DNA from: Lewinella sp041392765
GTDB taxonomy: Bacteria; Bacteroidota; Bacteroidia; Chitinophagales; Saprospiraceae
Length of the DNA stretch: 64,000 bases
Direction of reading: 5' to 3'
NCBI GenBank assembly: GCA_041392765.1
Contig: JAWKLL010000015.1
Span: 1-64,000 of the forward strand
The notes beneath the pieces were generated by a model. The model worked only from the letters and a program-made list of their open reading frames with translations, had not been told where the DNA came from and did not search any database. Shown here piece after piece: positions 45,253-53,455 of this stretch (positions are counted from its first letter, which is position 1; each line of letters begins with the position of its first letter). A program made the position numbers and the translations under genes.

Positions 45253-46464
45253 ATGGATAAGAAGAAAAAAATATCCTTGGACGACATCTTTAATGATGAT
45301 GAGTTTGGCTTGTTGGATACAACGGCAAAGGCTTCCAATGTCAAAACGGCAGACCAAAGATTAGTGGATTCGTTTGAAGAAATCAATGCCTTTGTTGATA
45401 AAAACGGCAGAGAACCGAATGCTTCAAGCATGTCGGAGTATAGCTTATTGGCTCGTTTGAAGAATATTAGAGAAAATGAACAGCAAAAAATTTCACTGAA
45501 ACCATACGATAGGCATAATCTTTTGGGCGAAGTGGAGATGCCAAAAACTTCCATCGATGATATTCTGAATGATGATGAGTTTGGGTTATTGGCGATAGAC
45601 GGTGATTTATCCATTTTCAAATACAAACATATTTCAACAGAAGACGAAAGGGAGAAAGCAGATTTTATAGCGCAACGCAAATCTTTGGAAGAGGAAGCAT
45701 TCAAGCCCTATGAAGCCTTATTTCAAAAAGTGCATCAAGAGATTAAAGAAGGAAAAAGAAAATTATTACCATTTACGAGTATAGAAAAAAACTTGCATGC
45801 TGGAAATTTTTATATCCTTGACGGAGTAATGCTTTTATTAAAATCGGCTGACCTGAAAGAAAAATTAAGAGGGAGATTGTCAGGAAATAGGGTTCATGTG
45901 GATGGTCGCACCTTGACCATTTTTGAAAATGGAACATACAGCAATATGCTCTACCGTTCATTGGGAAAACAGATTCAAAAAAGCGGAAAACTGATTACTA
46001 ATACCCAAGAAGGAACGAACAATGAACTGTATGTAAATGCAGGAATGTTGATGGAGGAGGATGTAAAAACGGGGTGGGTTTATGTATTGAAATCAAAGTC
46101 CACACACCCGTCAATATCAAGTATAGAGAACCTCTACAAAATTGGTTTTTCTAGCACCCCCATTGACGAACGGATTAAAAACGCGAAAAACGAAGCGACG
46201 TACCTGTATGCCGATGTAGCAAAGGTATCAAGTTACGCTTGCTACAACCGCCATGCTGATAAGTTGGAACAACTACTGCATCGTTTTTTTGCAGAAGCCT
46301 GCCTCAATATTGATATAGAAATTATATCAGGAAAAAGAATCACGCCGAGGGAGTGGTTTGTCGTTCCTTTTGAAGAAATAGAACGTGCCATTGAACTCAT
46401 ACTGAATGATCAAATAATGAACTACCAATACGACAGAACTCTGGAAAAAATAATACTCAAATAG
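45253..46464 (+). CDS. GIY-YIG (T5orf172-type) nuclease of the same cassette
   Basis: 403 residues. The C-terminal third is a GIY-YIG domain: GWVYVLKS (about 274), LYKIGFS (about 294), ERIKNAKNEATYLYAD, LEQLLHRFFAEACLNI and TPREWFVVPFEEIE. The N-terminal part has two copies of a short motif, S[LI]DDI[FL]NDDEFGLL, at residues 8-21 and 100-113. The middle (about 165-240) has family-specific helices. It follows the helicase by 6 bases. Function as a DNA-cleaving subunit of a restriction-like system is inferred from fold and linkage. The gene looks intact. Confidence 0.85.
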   Translation: MDKKKKISLDDIFNDDEFGLLDTTAKASNVKTADQRLVDSFEEINAFVDKNGREPNASSMSEYSLLARLKNIRENEQQKISLKPYDRHNLLGEVEMPKTSIDDILNDDEFGLLAIDGDLSIFKYKHISTEDEREKADFIAQRKSLEEEAFKPYEALFQKVHQEIKEGKRKLLPFTSIEKNLHAGNFYILDGVMLLLKSADLKEKLRGRLSGNRVHVDGRTLTIFENGTYSNMLYRSLGKQIQKSGKLITNTQEGTNNELYVNAGMLMEEDVKTGWVYVLKSKSTHPSISSIENLYKIGFSSTPIDERIKNAKNEATYLYADVAKVSSYACYNRHADKLEQLLHRFFAEACLNIDIEIISGKRITPREWFVVPFEEIERAIELILNDQIMNYQYDRTLEKIILK

Positions 46465-46592
46465 ATACAAACCCACGCAATCCTTGGATTCAATGTGGAA
46501 CTTGCCAGTAAACTTGTACCTTTAGGTAATCCCGAAATAGTATAGCGTTCCCGTAAATCGCCACCCTCAATGATCGCGATACCGAAAAACAA

Positions 46593-47285
46593 TCAACGTA
46601 TAATGCTATACCCCACGCCCACCGAAGGTGCTAAGAGAAACTGCTGGCGGTTATCGAAGGTATTGAGTTGGAGGATGGGGTTTAGTTCTATGTTGGCACG
46701 GAGGCCATTTGTTAGCTGCCACCCTATACCTAAATTGCCTACTACCCCGGCGCCCATAGGCATTTTGAGTTCGTTTGCTATATTCTGTTCTTGAGTGAAG
46801 TCTTTAACACCCCATACAGCTCCTATTCCTCCATACCAACTAAAATGGTCTGATACTTCCCGCTGGTAAATAGCCGATGCGGATAAACCATAACCTGCTA
46901 TGCTATTGCCATTGAGTGCAATACCTACTCGGGGAAGTAGAATGAGGCGAGTTTGAGGGCTGATGATGCGCAAGAATTGGGCATCTATGGACCCTCCCCC
47001 ACGGAGCAGCGTTTGTCGGGGCGAGAACTCACCCCATGCTTTGAAACCCATATTGAATTGCTTGCCAAACCCGTATCGCAGGCCACCGCTCCATCCCAAT
47101 TGCAGGTTGTCAGGGAAGGTTGCATTGAGCATTCGGGTTTCGGGTAGTAGTTCCACGCCACCCTGCATATCTATCTGTTTTTCTTGTATGGGTTGGTTGG
47201 TGAGGTTCAAAGAGGGGCTGTACAAAAGACTGGAACAGCCAGATAGTACCCAAAAGAGCATACCTGCCCAGATGATGCGCAACAT
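46593..47285 (-). CDS. Outer-membrane beta-barrel-like lipoprotein, unknown
   Basis: 230 residues with a lipoprotein signal (WAGMLFWVLSGCSSLLYSPS, lipobox LSGC). The rest is made of alternating short hydrophobic strands with Gly and aromatic residues (GWSGGLRYGFGKQFNMGFKAW, WYGGIGAVWGVKDF, GIGWQLTNGLRANIELNP), as in an 8- or 10-strand barrel, ending in VGVGYSIIR. I do not recognise a named family. It converges with the GIY-YIG gene. No operon partner is close. Confidence 0.75.
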   Translation of the reverse strand: MLRIIWAGMLFWVLSGCSSLLYSPSLNLTNQPIQEKQIDMQGGVELLPETRMLNATFPDNLQLGWSGGLRYGFGKQFNMGFKAWGEFSPRQTLLRGGGSIDAQFLRIISPQTRLILLPRVGIALNGNSIAGYGLSASAIYQREVSDHFSWYGGIGAVWGVKDFTQEQNIANELKMPMGAGVVGNLGIGWQLTNGLRANIELNPILQLNTFDNRQQFLLAPSVGVGYSIIR

Positions 47286-47384
47286 AACTTATTTTTTAGT
47301 GAGTGAATCGTTATCCTATAACGACTCATTACAAGAGAGATATGTCTATATCGAAAAATTAACACCCCCCTATTTGTCCCGTTC

Positions 47385-47882
47385 TTAGTCCGTACCAATA
47401 CTCACTTTGCGCAACAGGTACTGGCACTCATCGTCCTTCGTGCCATCGTTATCCCAATCGGTCATAGCGCGGAAGGCAGTTTTGCCATTGCTGTATTTTA
47501 CTTGGTACGTCACGGTAGAATCCCCTTCCGTCAATGCCAGCGTACTTGCCTCCAATGCCCACGTACCACTAATAGCTTCTATCGTTTGTCCATTGAGGGT
47601 TCTATATTCTCGGCGGAATCGATTGTCGGGTTCGAAAAAATAATGAGGCGGCTGCATGCCTGCCAATTCCCAGCTTTTTTCATTCATATTTTCGCTGCGG
47701 AAGGAATCGCCTCCATCCGCCGAATTAATGGCTACGTTCAGTTGATACACCTGCCAAGTGCCTTGTATTTCTTTGGCTAAGTCGGTAGTTTCGGCTGCCG
47801 TTGTTTCAGCCGAACCAGTATCAGCTTGGCAGGCCGCCAACGTGAGCAGCAATCCAATGGCTGCAATGGACAATACTTTCAT
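47385..47882 (-). CDS. Lipocalin-like lipoprotein
   Basis: 165 residues with a lipoprotein signal (VLSIAAIGLLLTLAACQAD, lipobox LAAC). The body is a small beta-barrel-like domain: IQGTWQVYQLNVAINS, HYFFEPDNRFRREYRTL, ISGTWALEASTLALTEGDSTVTYQVKY, which resembles the lipocalin-like domains common in Bacteroidota. The ligand is unknown. It stands alone between an outer-membrane lipoprotein gene and ilvN on the same strand. Confidence 0.8.
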   Translation of the reverse strand: MKVLSIAAIGLLLTLAACQADTGSAETTAAETTDLAKEIQGTWQVYQLNVAINSADGGDSFRSENMNEKSWELAGMQPPHYFFEPDNRFRREYRTLNGQTIEAISGTWALEASTLALTEGDSTVTYQVKYSNGKTAFRAMTDWDNDGTKDDECQYLLRKVSIGTD

Positions 47883-47939
47883 GCATTAATATTTGGAGCA
47901 TCAAAAGTAACAAACGCCCCGTGCATCACCAAGTATCCC

Positions 47940-48488
47940 TCAATTCTCCGCCAAAGCTTCCTCTTCCTCAAGTGTTTCCAAATAGCGGTTCAGCATCTCC
48001 ATAGGTTTCACGATGGCTACCCGCCCCGAACGCACAAAGCCGTAGATGTTGCCAAAGCTCTTCAACTCCGTCAGCAGGGCTTCCGTTTCGCGTTCGTGTC
48101 CTGTTTTTTCTATCACCACATATTCGGGTTCTATAGCTAAGATGCGGGCATTGTGGGAACGCACCAAACGCTCCACCTCATCGCCATTGGAAAAAATACC
48201 CGTAGGTACTTTATACAGTGCTATTTCCTGATAGGCAATTTCATCGAAGGTATAGTAGAACGCCTTTAGCACGTCAATTTGCTTGTCGATCTGTGCCACC
48301 AACTTGCGCACCATATCCTCCGTTGTCAGTACCACGATGGTAAATCGGTGGATGCCCTCAATAGCTGATTGGCTGGTCGTAAGGCTCTCAATATTGATGT
48401 GCCGACGGGTGAAAATCGATACCACGCGGGAAAGGATGCCCGTTGTGTTTTCCGTAAAAACGGTGATAGTATAATCTTGCTTAGCCAT
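47940..48488 (-). CDS. ilvN: Acetolactate synthase small (regulatory) subunit
   Basis: 182 residues. The N-terminal ACT domain (YTITVFTENTTGILSRVVSIFTRRHINIESLTTSQS) binds the feedback inhibitor valine. The C-terminal domain contains ARILAIEPEYVVIEKTGHERETEALL. It starts one base after the ilvB stop, so the two subunits are co-translated. Complete and longer than the short E. coli IlvN type, similar to IlvH. Confidence 0.95.
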   Translation of the reverse strand: MAKQDYTITVFTENTTGILSRVVSIFTRRHINIESLTTSQSAIEGIHRFTIVVLTTEDMVRKLVAQIDKQIDVLKAFYYTFDEIAYQEIALYKVPTGIFSNGDEVERLVRSHNARILAIEPEYVVIEKTGHERETEALLTELKSFGNIYGFVRSGRVAIVKPMEMLNRYLETLEEEEALAEN

Positions 48489-48489
48489 A

Positions 48490-50251
48490 TTATTTTATCT
48501 CTTCGGGGGTTAAAACAATCTCGTCCACAGCAGCCCCTGAAGGTCCCATGGGGAATACGTTGTCTTCCTGTGCCACGCGCACGTGCAGCAGATAAGGGCC
48601 ATCATGCGCCAGCATTTCCGCCACAGCAGCATCCAATTCAGCGGGGTCGGATATGGTTTTGCTAAGCACGCCAAAACCTTCCGCTATTTTCACAAAGTCG
48701 GGGTTGGTCAGTGCTACGGAGGAGTACCTTCTATCGAAGAACAACTGCTGCCATTGGCGCACCATCCCTAGGTAGTTGTTATCCAACAACATGATTTTTA
48801 CCCCTACATGCCATTGCGAGCACAGCCCCAGCTCCTGTATGGTCATCTGGAATCCGCCATCGCCTATAAAGGCTACTACTTGCCTATGAGGTTGGGCGTA
48901 TTTGGCACCAAACGCCGCTGGCAATCCATAGCCCATCGTACCCGCTCCGCCCGACGACACCCATTGGTTGGTATCCTGAAAGTTGTAGTAGCGCGCCGCA
49001 TACATCTGGTGTTGCCCTACATCGGTAGCCACCACCGCCATACCGTGCGTTTGGTCGCTCACGGCCTTCACCGCCATACCCATGCGTATTTGGCCATCCT
49101 CGGTGGGTTGCATAGCCTTGCGAATCACTTTTTCTTCCTCAATCGCATCGCAGTCGCGGAAACTCTGCAACCATTCCGGGTATGTCTTGGTGGCTACCAA
49201 TGGCATAAGGGCTTCCAAGGCGCGTTTGGCATCTCCCAAAATAGGGTAATGTGCCAACACGTTTTTATTAATCTCCGAGGGGTCTATCTCTATGTGCATT
49301 ACACGCGCCTGCCGCGCATAGTCGGCCAAACGTCCTGTTACGCGGTCGTCGAAACGCATACCGATAGCGATAAGCAGGTCACATTCGTTTTGCTTGATGT
49401 TAGGGCCGTAGTTGCCATGCATCCCCAGCATGCCCGTATGCAACGGATGGTCGGAAGGAATACTCGACAACCCATGCAGTGTACATGCCAAGGGTATGCC
49501 TGTTTTCTCCACAAATGCCTTGAATACTTCCTGCGCTCCTGCTATTTGTATGCCATGTCCGGCCAATATCAACGGCTTTTTGGCGGCATTTATAGCCTCC
49601 GCTGCTGCTTGTAGCTGTTCTTGGTTCAGCTTGGGCATCGGTTGGTATGAGCGTATGTAAGGTTGCCGCTGGTAGTGAAAATCCAACGTACCCAATTGGG
49701 CATCCTTGGTAATGTCTATCACTACAGGTCCTGGTCGGCCAGAATTGGCAATGTAAAAAGCCTTAGCAAAAACGTAGGGAATCTCCTCTGCTTTCGTAAT
49801 CTGCACGTTCCATTTAGTCAACGGAATGGTGGAGTTAACCACATCCGTTTCCTGAAAGGCATCTGTACCCAACAACTGACTGGCTACCTGCCCGGTGATA
49901 CACACCAAAGGAGTAGAGTCGAGCAGGGCATCGCCTAACCCGGTTACCAAATTAGTCGCGCCAGGCCCAGAAGTAGCCATGCACACCCCCGTTTGGCGAG
50001 TGACACGCGCATACCCCTCTGCAGCATGGATAGCTCCCTGCTCATGGCGCGGCAGCACATGCGTCAGTCGGTCGGTATAGTGGAACAGCGCATCATACAC
50101 AGGCATAATAGCCCCCCCGGGTAACCAAAAATCGTATCCACCCCTTCCGCCAACAGGCAGCGCAACACCGCCTCGGCTCCGGTTATTGTTTCTTTTTTGT
50201 GGTCGTTGCCCCCGCCTGAGTAGCTGTTTCCACTAAAGGATGTTGTTTCAT
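48490..50251 (-). CDS. ilvB: Acetolactate synthase large subunit (two frameshifts)
   Basis: ThDP enzyme of branched-chain amino acid synthesis. After correction it has about 587 residues. The N-terminal ThDP glutamate lies in PRHEQGAIHAAEGYARVT. The central domain has GMLGMHGNYGPNIKQNECDLLIAIGMRFDDR and the C-terminal domain has FIGDGGFQMTIQELG. At 50112-50118 seven C should be eight, restoring PGGAIMPVYDAL. At 50193-50198 six T should be seven, restoring the N terminus MKQHPLVETATQAGATTTKKETITGAEAV. Both are single losses in homopolymers. It is paired with ilvN and follows ilvD on the same strand. Confidence 0.93.
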
Positions 50252-50292
50252 ACACTCAAACTTGAAATTCGATTAGGGCTTGTCTGAAAAAT

Positions 50293-50363
50293 GTGCAAAA
50301 TGTATAAAAAGTGCAAAATGTACAATCCAGACAGCTATCGTCCCGATAGTTATCTGGATTGTA
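50293..50363 (-). promoter_or_regulatory. Hairpin and direct repeats in the ilvD-ilvB gap
   Basis: Arms TACAATCCAGACAGCTATCG and, reversed, TACAATCCAGATAACTATCG form a stable hairpin (50321-50363). On the minus strand it is followed by T-rich sequence that includes two copies of a direct repeat (GTGCAAAATGTA on the plus strand, 50293-50304 and 50311-50322). It lies about 40 bases before the ilvB start. The layout could be a terminator or attenuator controlling ilvB. Confidence 0.5.
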
Positions 50364-50462
50364 TATGTTGAAAAGATAAGGCATTTACCTATCCATTATT
50401 CCAAAAAAATCCTGTAAATCCTCCTGATAGCCACCAAGACTCCCATAAACAGGAAAAGTATG

Positions 50463-50586
50463 CTTTGGGTGTGCCCCCCTTTTCCCAACGCGCTTGGCAC
50501 TCGCACAGGGGGTCGCTACGTCCACCCCTGCCCCTGTACAGGGCAGCCCATGCGGGCCAAGGGGGTTCCCATCGCTCACACAGGAG
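50463..50586 (+). repeat. GC-rich dispersed intergenic repeat, copy C
   Basis: Begins TTTGGGTGTGCCCCCC and runs through GGGGGTCGCTACG, CCCCTGTACAGGGC and GCCCATGCGGGCC to CCCATCGCTCACACAGG, against the end of ilvD. The opening and short GC palindromes resemble copies A and B, but it is more divergent. Confidence 0.4.
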
Positions 50587-50588
50587 GG

Positions 50589-52271
50589 CTAGTCCAATTC
50601 ATCCGTCACGCAACCTTCGCTGGCACTGCGAACCAATTGGGCATACTTGCGCAATGCCCCCGTGCGTACTGGCAAAGGTGGTTGTACCCATCGGGCACGA
50701 CGTTGGGCAATTTCTTCTTCCGTCAGGTTCACCTCCAAAGAGTTGTTCACGGCATCAATGGTGATGATGTCCCCGTTTTCCAACAAAGCAATCAACCCGC
50801 CCGTTTGTGCTTCTGGCGTGATGTGGCCTACCACAAAGCCATGCGTTCCACCCGAAAAGCGTCCATCGGTGATGAGCGCCACAGACTGACCCAACCCCTC
50901 GCCCATGATGGCACTGGTGGGCTTTAGCATTTCTGGCATACCGGGGCCACCTTTCGGGCCGCAGTAGCGTATCACGATCACTTCCCCAGCTTTTATTTGT
51001 TTGCTAGTGATAGCATCATTAGCTTCCTTTTCGCTATTGAACACATGCGCAGGGCCGCTGAATACCTCTCCTTCTTTGCCCGTTATTTTAGCCACGGCAC
51101 CCTCGCTCGCCAAATTGCCATAGAGTATCCGAATGTGGCCAGTGGGTTTGATGGGGTTGGCCAATGGGTAGATAACCTCCTGCCCTGCTGTCAATCCGGG
51201 TACTTCCGCTAAGTTTTCGGCAATGGTCTTACCTGTCACCGTTAGGCAATCGCCGTGCAGCATACCTTCTGCCAACATCATCTTCATGACCGCAGGCACG
51301 CCACCTACGTGGTAGAGGTCTTCCATCACGTACTTGCCGCTGGGCTTGAGGTCGGCCAAGAAAGGCGTTTTATCCGCTATGCGCTGAAAATCATCGATAC
51401 TCAACTCCACTTTAGCGGCTTTGGCCATAGCAATCAAGTGCAAGACTGCATTCGTTGACCCACCTAGGACCGTAATGAGCGCAATAGCGTTCTCAAATGC
51501 TTTGCGGGTAAGGATATCCAAGGGTTTGATATCGTGCTCCAACAAGTGGCGAATGGCTTTGCCTACGCGCAAACAGTCGTCGCGTTTAGCAGCAATATTG
51601 GCGGGATAGCTGGAGTTGAACGGCAAACTCATGCCCAACGCCTCAATGGCAGAAGCCATCGTATTGGCCGTGTACATACCCCCACAGGCACCCGGCCCCG
51701 GGCAAGCGTGCTGTATCACCCCTTGATAGGTTGCTTCGTCCATTTGACCCGCTAACCGATTCCCTAAGGCTTCAAACGCAGAAACAATATCTAATTTCTT
51801 CCCTGCATAGCACCCGGGGCTTATCGTGCCACCATATACCAATATAGAAGGCCGATTCAAACGCGCCAACGCTATCATGGCACCTGGCATATTTTTATCG
51901 CATCCTACTACCGTCACTAAACCGTCGTACCATTGGGCACCAGCTACCGTCTCTATACTATCTGCAATAATGTCGCGACTGGGCAGACTGTAGCGCATCC
52001 CATCTGTGCCCATACTAATACCGTCTGATACCCCGATAGAATGGAATATCAATCCCACCAAATCGGCTTCCTGTACACCTTCCTTCACCACGGCGGCCAA
52101 ATCGTTGAGGTGCATATTGCAGGTGTTGCCTTCCCAACCCGTGCTGGCAATGCCAATTTGTGCTTTGGCTAGGTCTTCTTTCGTAAGTCCCAACCCGTAA
52201 AGCATCGCTTGGGCGGCAGGCTGGGTGGTGTCCTGCGTAATGACTTTACTGTATTTATTGAGTTCCTTCAT
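50589..52271 (-). CDS. ilvD: Dihydroxy-acid dehydratase
   Basis: Iron-sulfur enzyme of valine and isoleucine synthesis. It has 560 residues. The cysteine motifs are seen as VVGCDKNMPGA, HACPGPGACGGMYTANTMA and, near the C terminus, DGRFSGGTHGFVVGH. The N-terminal GIASTGWEGNTCNMHLNDLA fits too. Complete. Transcription likely begins at a good promoter about 25-50 bases upstream. ilvB and ilvN follow on the same strand after a hairpin; ilvC is not in the window. Confidence 0.96.
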   Translation of the reverse strand: MKELNKYSKVITQDTTQPAAQAMLYGLGLTKEDLAKAQIGIASTGWEGNTCNMHLNDLAAVVKEGVQEADLVGLIFHSIGVSDGISMGTDGMRYSLPSRDIIADSIETVAGAQWYDGLVTVVGCDKNMPGAMIALARLNRPSILVYGGTISPGCYAGKKLDIVSAFEALGNRLAGQMDEATYQGVIQHACPGPGACGGMYTANTMASAIEALGMSLPFNSSYPANIAAKRDDCLRVGKAIRHLLEHDIKPLDILTRKAFENAIALITVLGGSTNAVLHLIAMAKAAKVELSIDDFQRIADKTPFLADLKPSGKYVMEDLYHVGGVPAVMKMMLAEGMLHGDCLTVTGKTIAENLAEVPGLTAGQEVIYPLANPIKPTGHIRILYGNLASEGAVAKITGKEGEVFSGPAHVFNSEKEANDAITSKQIKAGEVIVIRYCGPKGGPGMPEMLKPTSAIMGEGLGQSVALITDGRFSGGTHGFVVGHITPEAQTGGLIALLENGDIITIDAVNNSLEVNLTEEEIAQRRARWVQPPLPVRTGALRKYAQLVRSASEGCVTDELD

Positions 52272-52293
52272 GCGTTATCTTGTATAATCTTAT

Positions 52294-52323
52294 CAAAGTT
52301 ACAATCTGATTGCCAAATACAAA
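52294..52323 (-). promoter_or_regulatory. Bacteroidota promoter of ilvD
   Basis: On the minus strand TTTG (52320-52323) is followed by 18 bases and TAACTTTG (52294-52301). This matches the Bacteroidota -33/-7 pattern well. The ilvD ATG is about 22 bases from the -7 box. Confidence 0.65.
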
Positions 52324-52537
52324 GATAGAATAAAGTGGCTGCTACGATACAGTAAAAGCTATTAACGTAGTGTAAGTTATTGATAATCAGTAAATAAAAA
52401 GACTGTTACTTACAGGGTAGAAAAAGCTTTTGCGCTTAAAAAGGAGTGGCACTAAAGCGGAAAAACACTGTTCGCTACATGGTAAATTGTTAATGAAATA
52501 GTATTATTAAACTACATTAATGTTCTATGTATTTTCC

Positions 52538-53137
52538 TCAAAAAAACTTCGGTACAAAATCTTCTTGGTTGACGATTGCCGCACTGTCGCCTGTGGCGCG
52601 GATGACGAATAGCCCTTTGTTTTCGGCCATTGCGTCGGCGCCTTCTTCGGCGAGGAGAAAGGCGACTGCACCGATGACCTCATAGTTTTGGTATTCTTTC
52701 ATCCAAGTCTTAGCGAGGGATAGCTTTTCTAAGAACTGTTCTACATGCCTGACACGCAGGGTAGTCTTCACTTCCACGATGACGATTTGGGTGGTATCAT
52801 GTGCGATGATGTCGAACTCGTAATTGTGACCTCCTCTACGACCTTTGCGGCGGGTAGCCGTTTCCGCTACATCTATTCCTCTGGCGCGGAGAATGTTCAC
52901 CAAGTCGCCTTCTACCAATGATTCCATCAGTTTACCCCATTGTGATTCAAATAGGTCAAAAGCCTGCTTGATCCGTTTGTCGGTTTCTTTAAACTTAGCA
53001 TCGGTTTCTTTAAACTTAGCATCAGTTTCTTTAAACTTAGCATCAGTGCTTTGAAACTTTACATCTGTCTCCTTTTGGCTCGCGATCAACTCTGCCATCA
53101 TGCGTTTCAAATCTTGAATTTCTATATCTTGGGTCAT
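52538..53137 (-). CDS. DUF3782-type coiled-coil PD-(D/E)XK-like protein
   Basis: 199 residues. The N-terminal third is a coiled coil with a 7-residue repeat KFKETDA (about residues 33-60). The C-terminal part has RRGGHNYEFDIIAHDTTQIVIVEVKTTL, where the aspartate and the ExK pattern fit a PD-(D/E)XK nuclease core. This is the DUF3782 type, usually of unknown function and common in Bacteroidota and Cyanobacteria. A 21-bp tandem repeat encodes the coiled coil. The gene has its own promoter (53189-53196) and no operon partner. Complete. Confidence 0.82.
   Translation of the reverse strand: MTQDIEIQDLKRMMAELIASQKETDVKFQSTDAKFKETDAKFKETDAKFKETDKRIKQAFDLFESQWGKLMESLVEGDLVNILRARGIDVAETATRRKGRRGGHNYEFDIIAHDTTQIVIVEVKTTLRVRHVEQFLEKLSLAKTWMKEYQNYEVIGAVAFLLAEEGADAMAENKGLFVIRATGDSAAIVNQEDFVPKFF
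52980..53063. repeat. 21-bp tandem repeat encoding the coiled coil
   Basis: Units at 52980-53000, 53001-53021 and 53022-53042 read TCGGTTTCTTTAAACTTAGC plus one base, with one or two changes; a fourth copy to 53063 is degenerate. Each unit codes for seven residues, keeping heptad register, so the copy number could change without breaking the frame. Confidence 0.8.
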
Positions 53138-53188
53138 ACTTAAGTTTTAGTAAGGCGCAGTACATTCATTTTGCTTTAAATAACTTGA

Positions 53189-53196
53189 CAAAGTTA
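53189..53196 (-). promoter_or_regulatory. -7 element of the DUF3782-type gene
   Basis: TAACTTTG on the minus strand fits TAnnTTTG and lies about 52 bases before the ATG at 53137. The same octamer is used before ilvD. Confidence 0.5.
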
Positions 53197-53361
53197 CCAA
53201 AAAGTCGTCAACTTGTAAAGTATATATTTGTTATTTTAAATAAAAAAAAGAACAATTGTATTAATTAAGTTTAAACAGCTTTTAATGTTGCTTAGAAAAC
53301 CTTTTTTTCGACCTTTACACCTCTCTTGGCGGTTAAAAAAATTAGCCCATTTTATAAAAGG

Positions 53362-53424
53362 GATGGAAAAAAAATTAATCGAACAACTTTTGACTTGGCA
53401 AAAGTTGTTCGATTAATTTCCGTC
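53362..53424. repeat. GACGGA-ended hairpin element, short copy
   Basis: The core TTAATCGAACAACTTTTG and its exact reverse complement flank a 6-base loop, and the ends read GATGGAAA and, reversed, GACGGAAA. It lies 31 bases before the start of the next gene. The ends and core are closely related to the larger element at 57209-57343. Confidence 0.7.
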
Positions 53425-53455
53425 AAATTACTAAAGTAAAAAACTCCCCAAGACC

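Noticed and set aside
50385..50579. 64-residue protein on the minus strand
   Set aside because: It lies in the GC-rich repeat, has no family features and no start signal.
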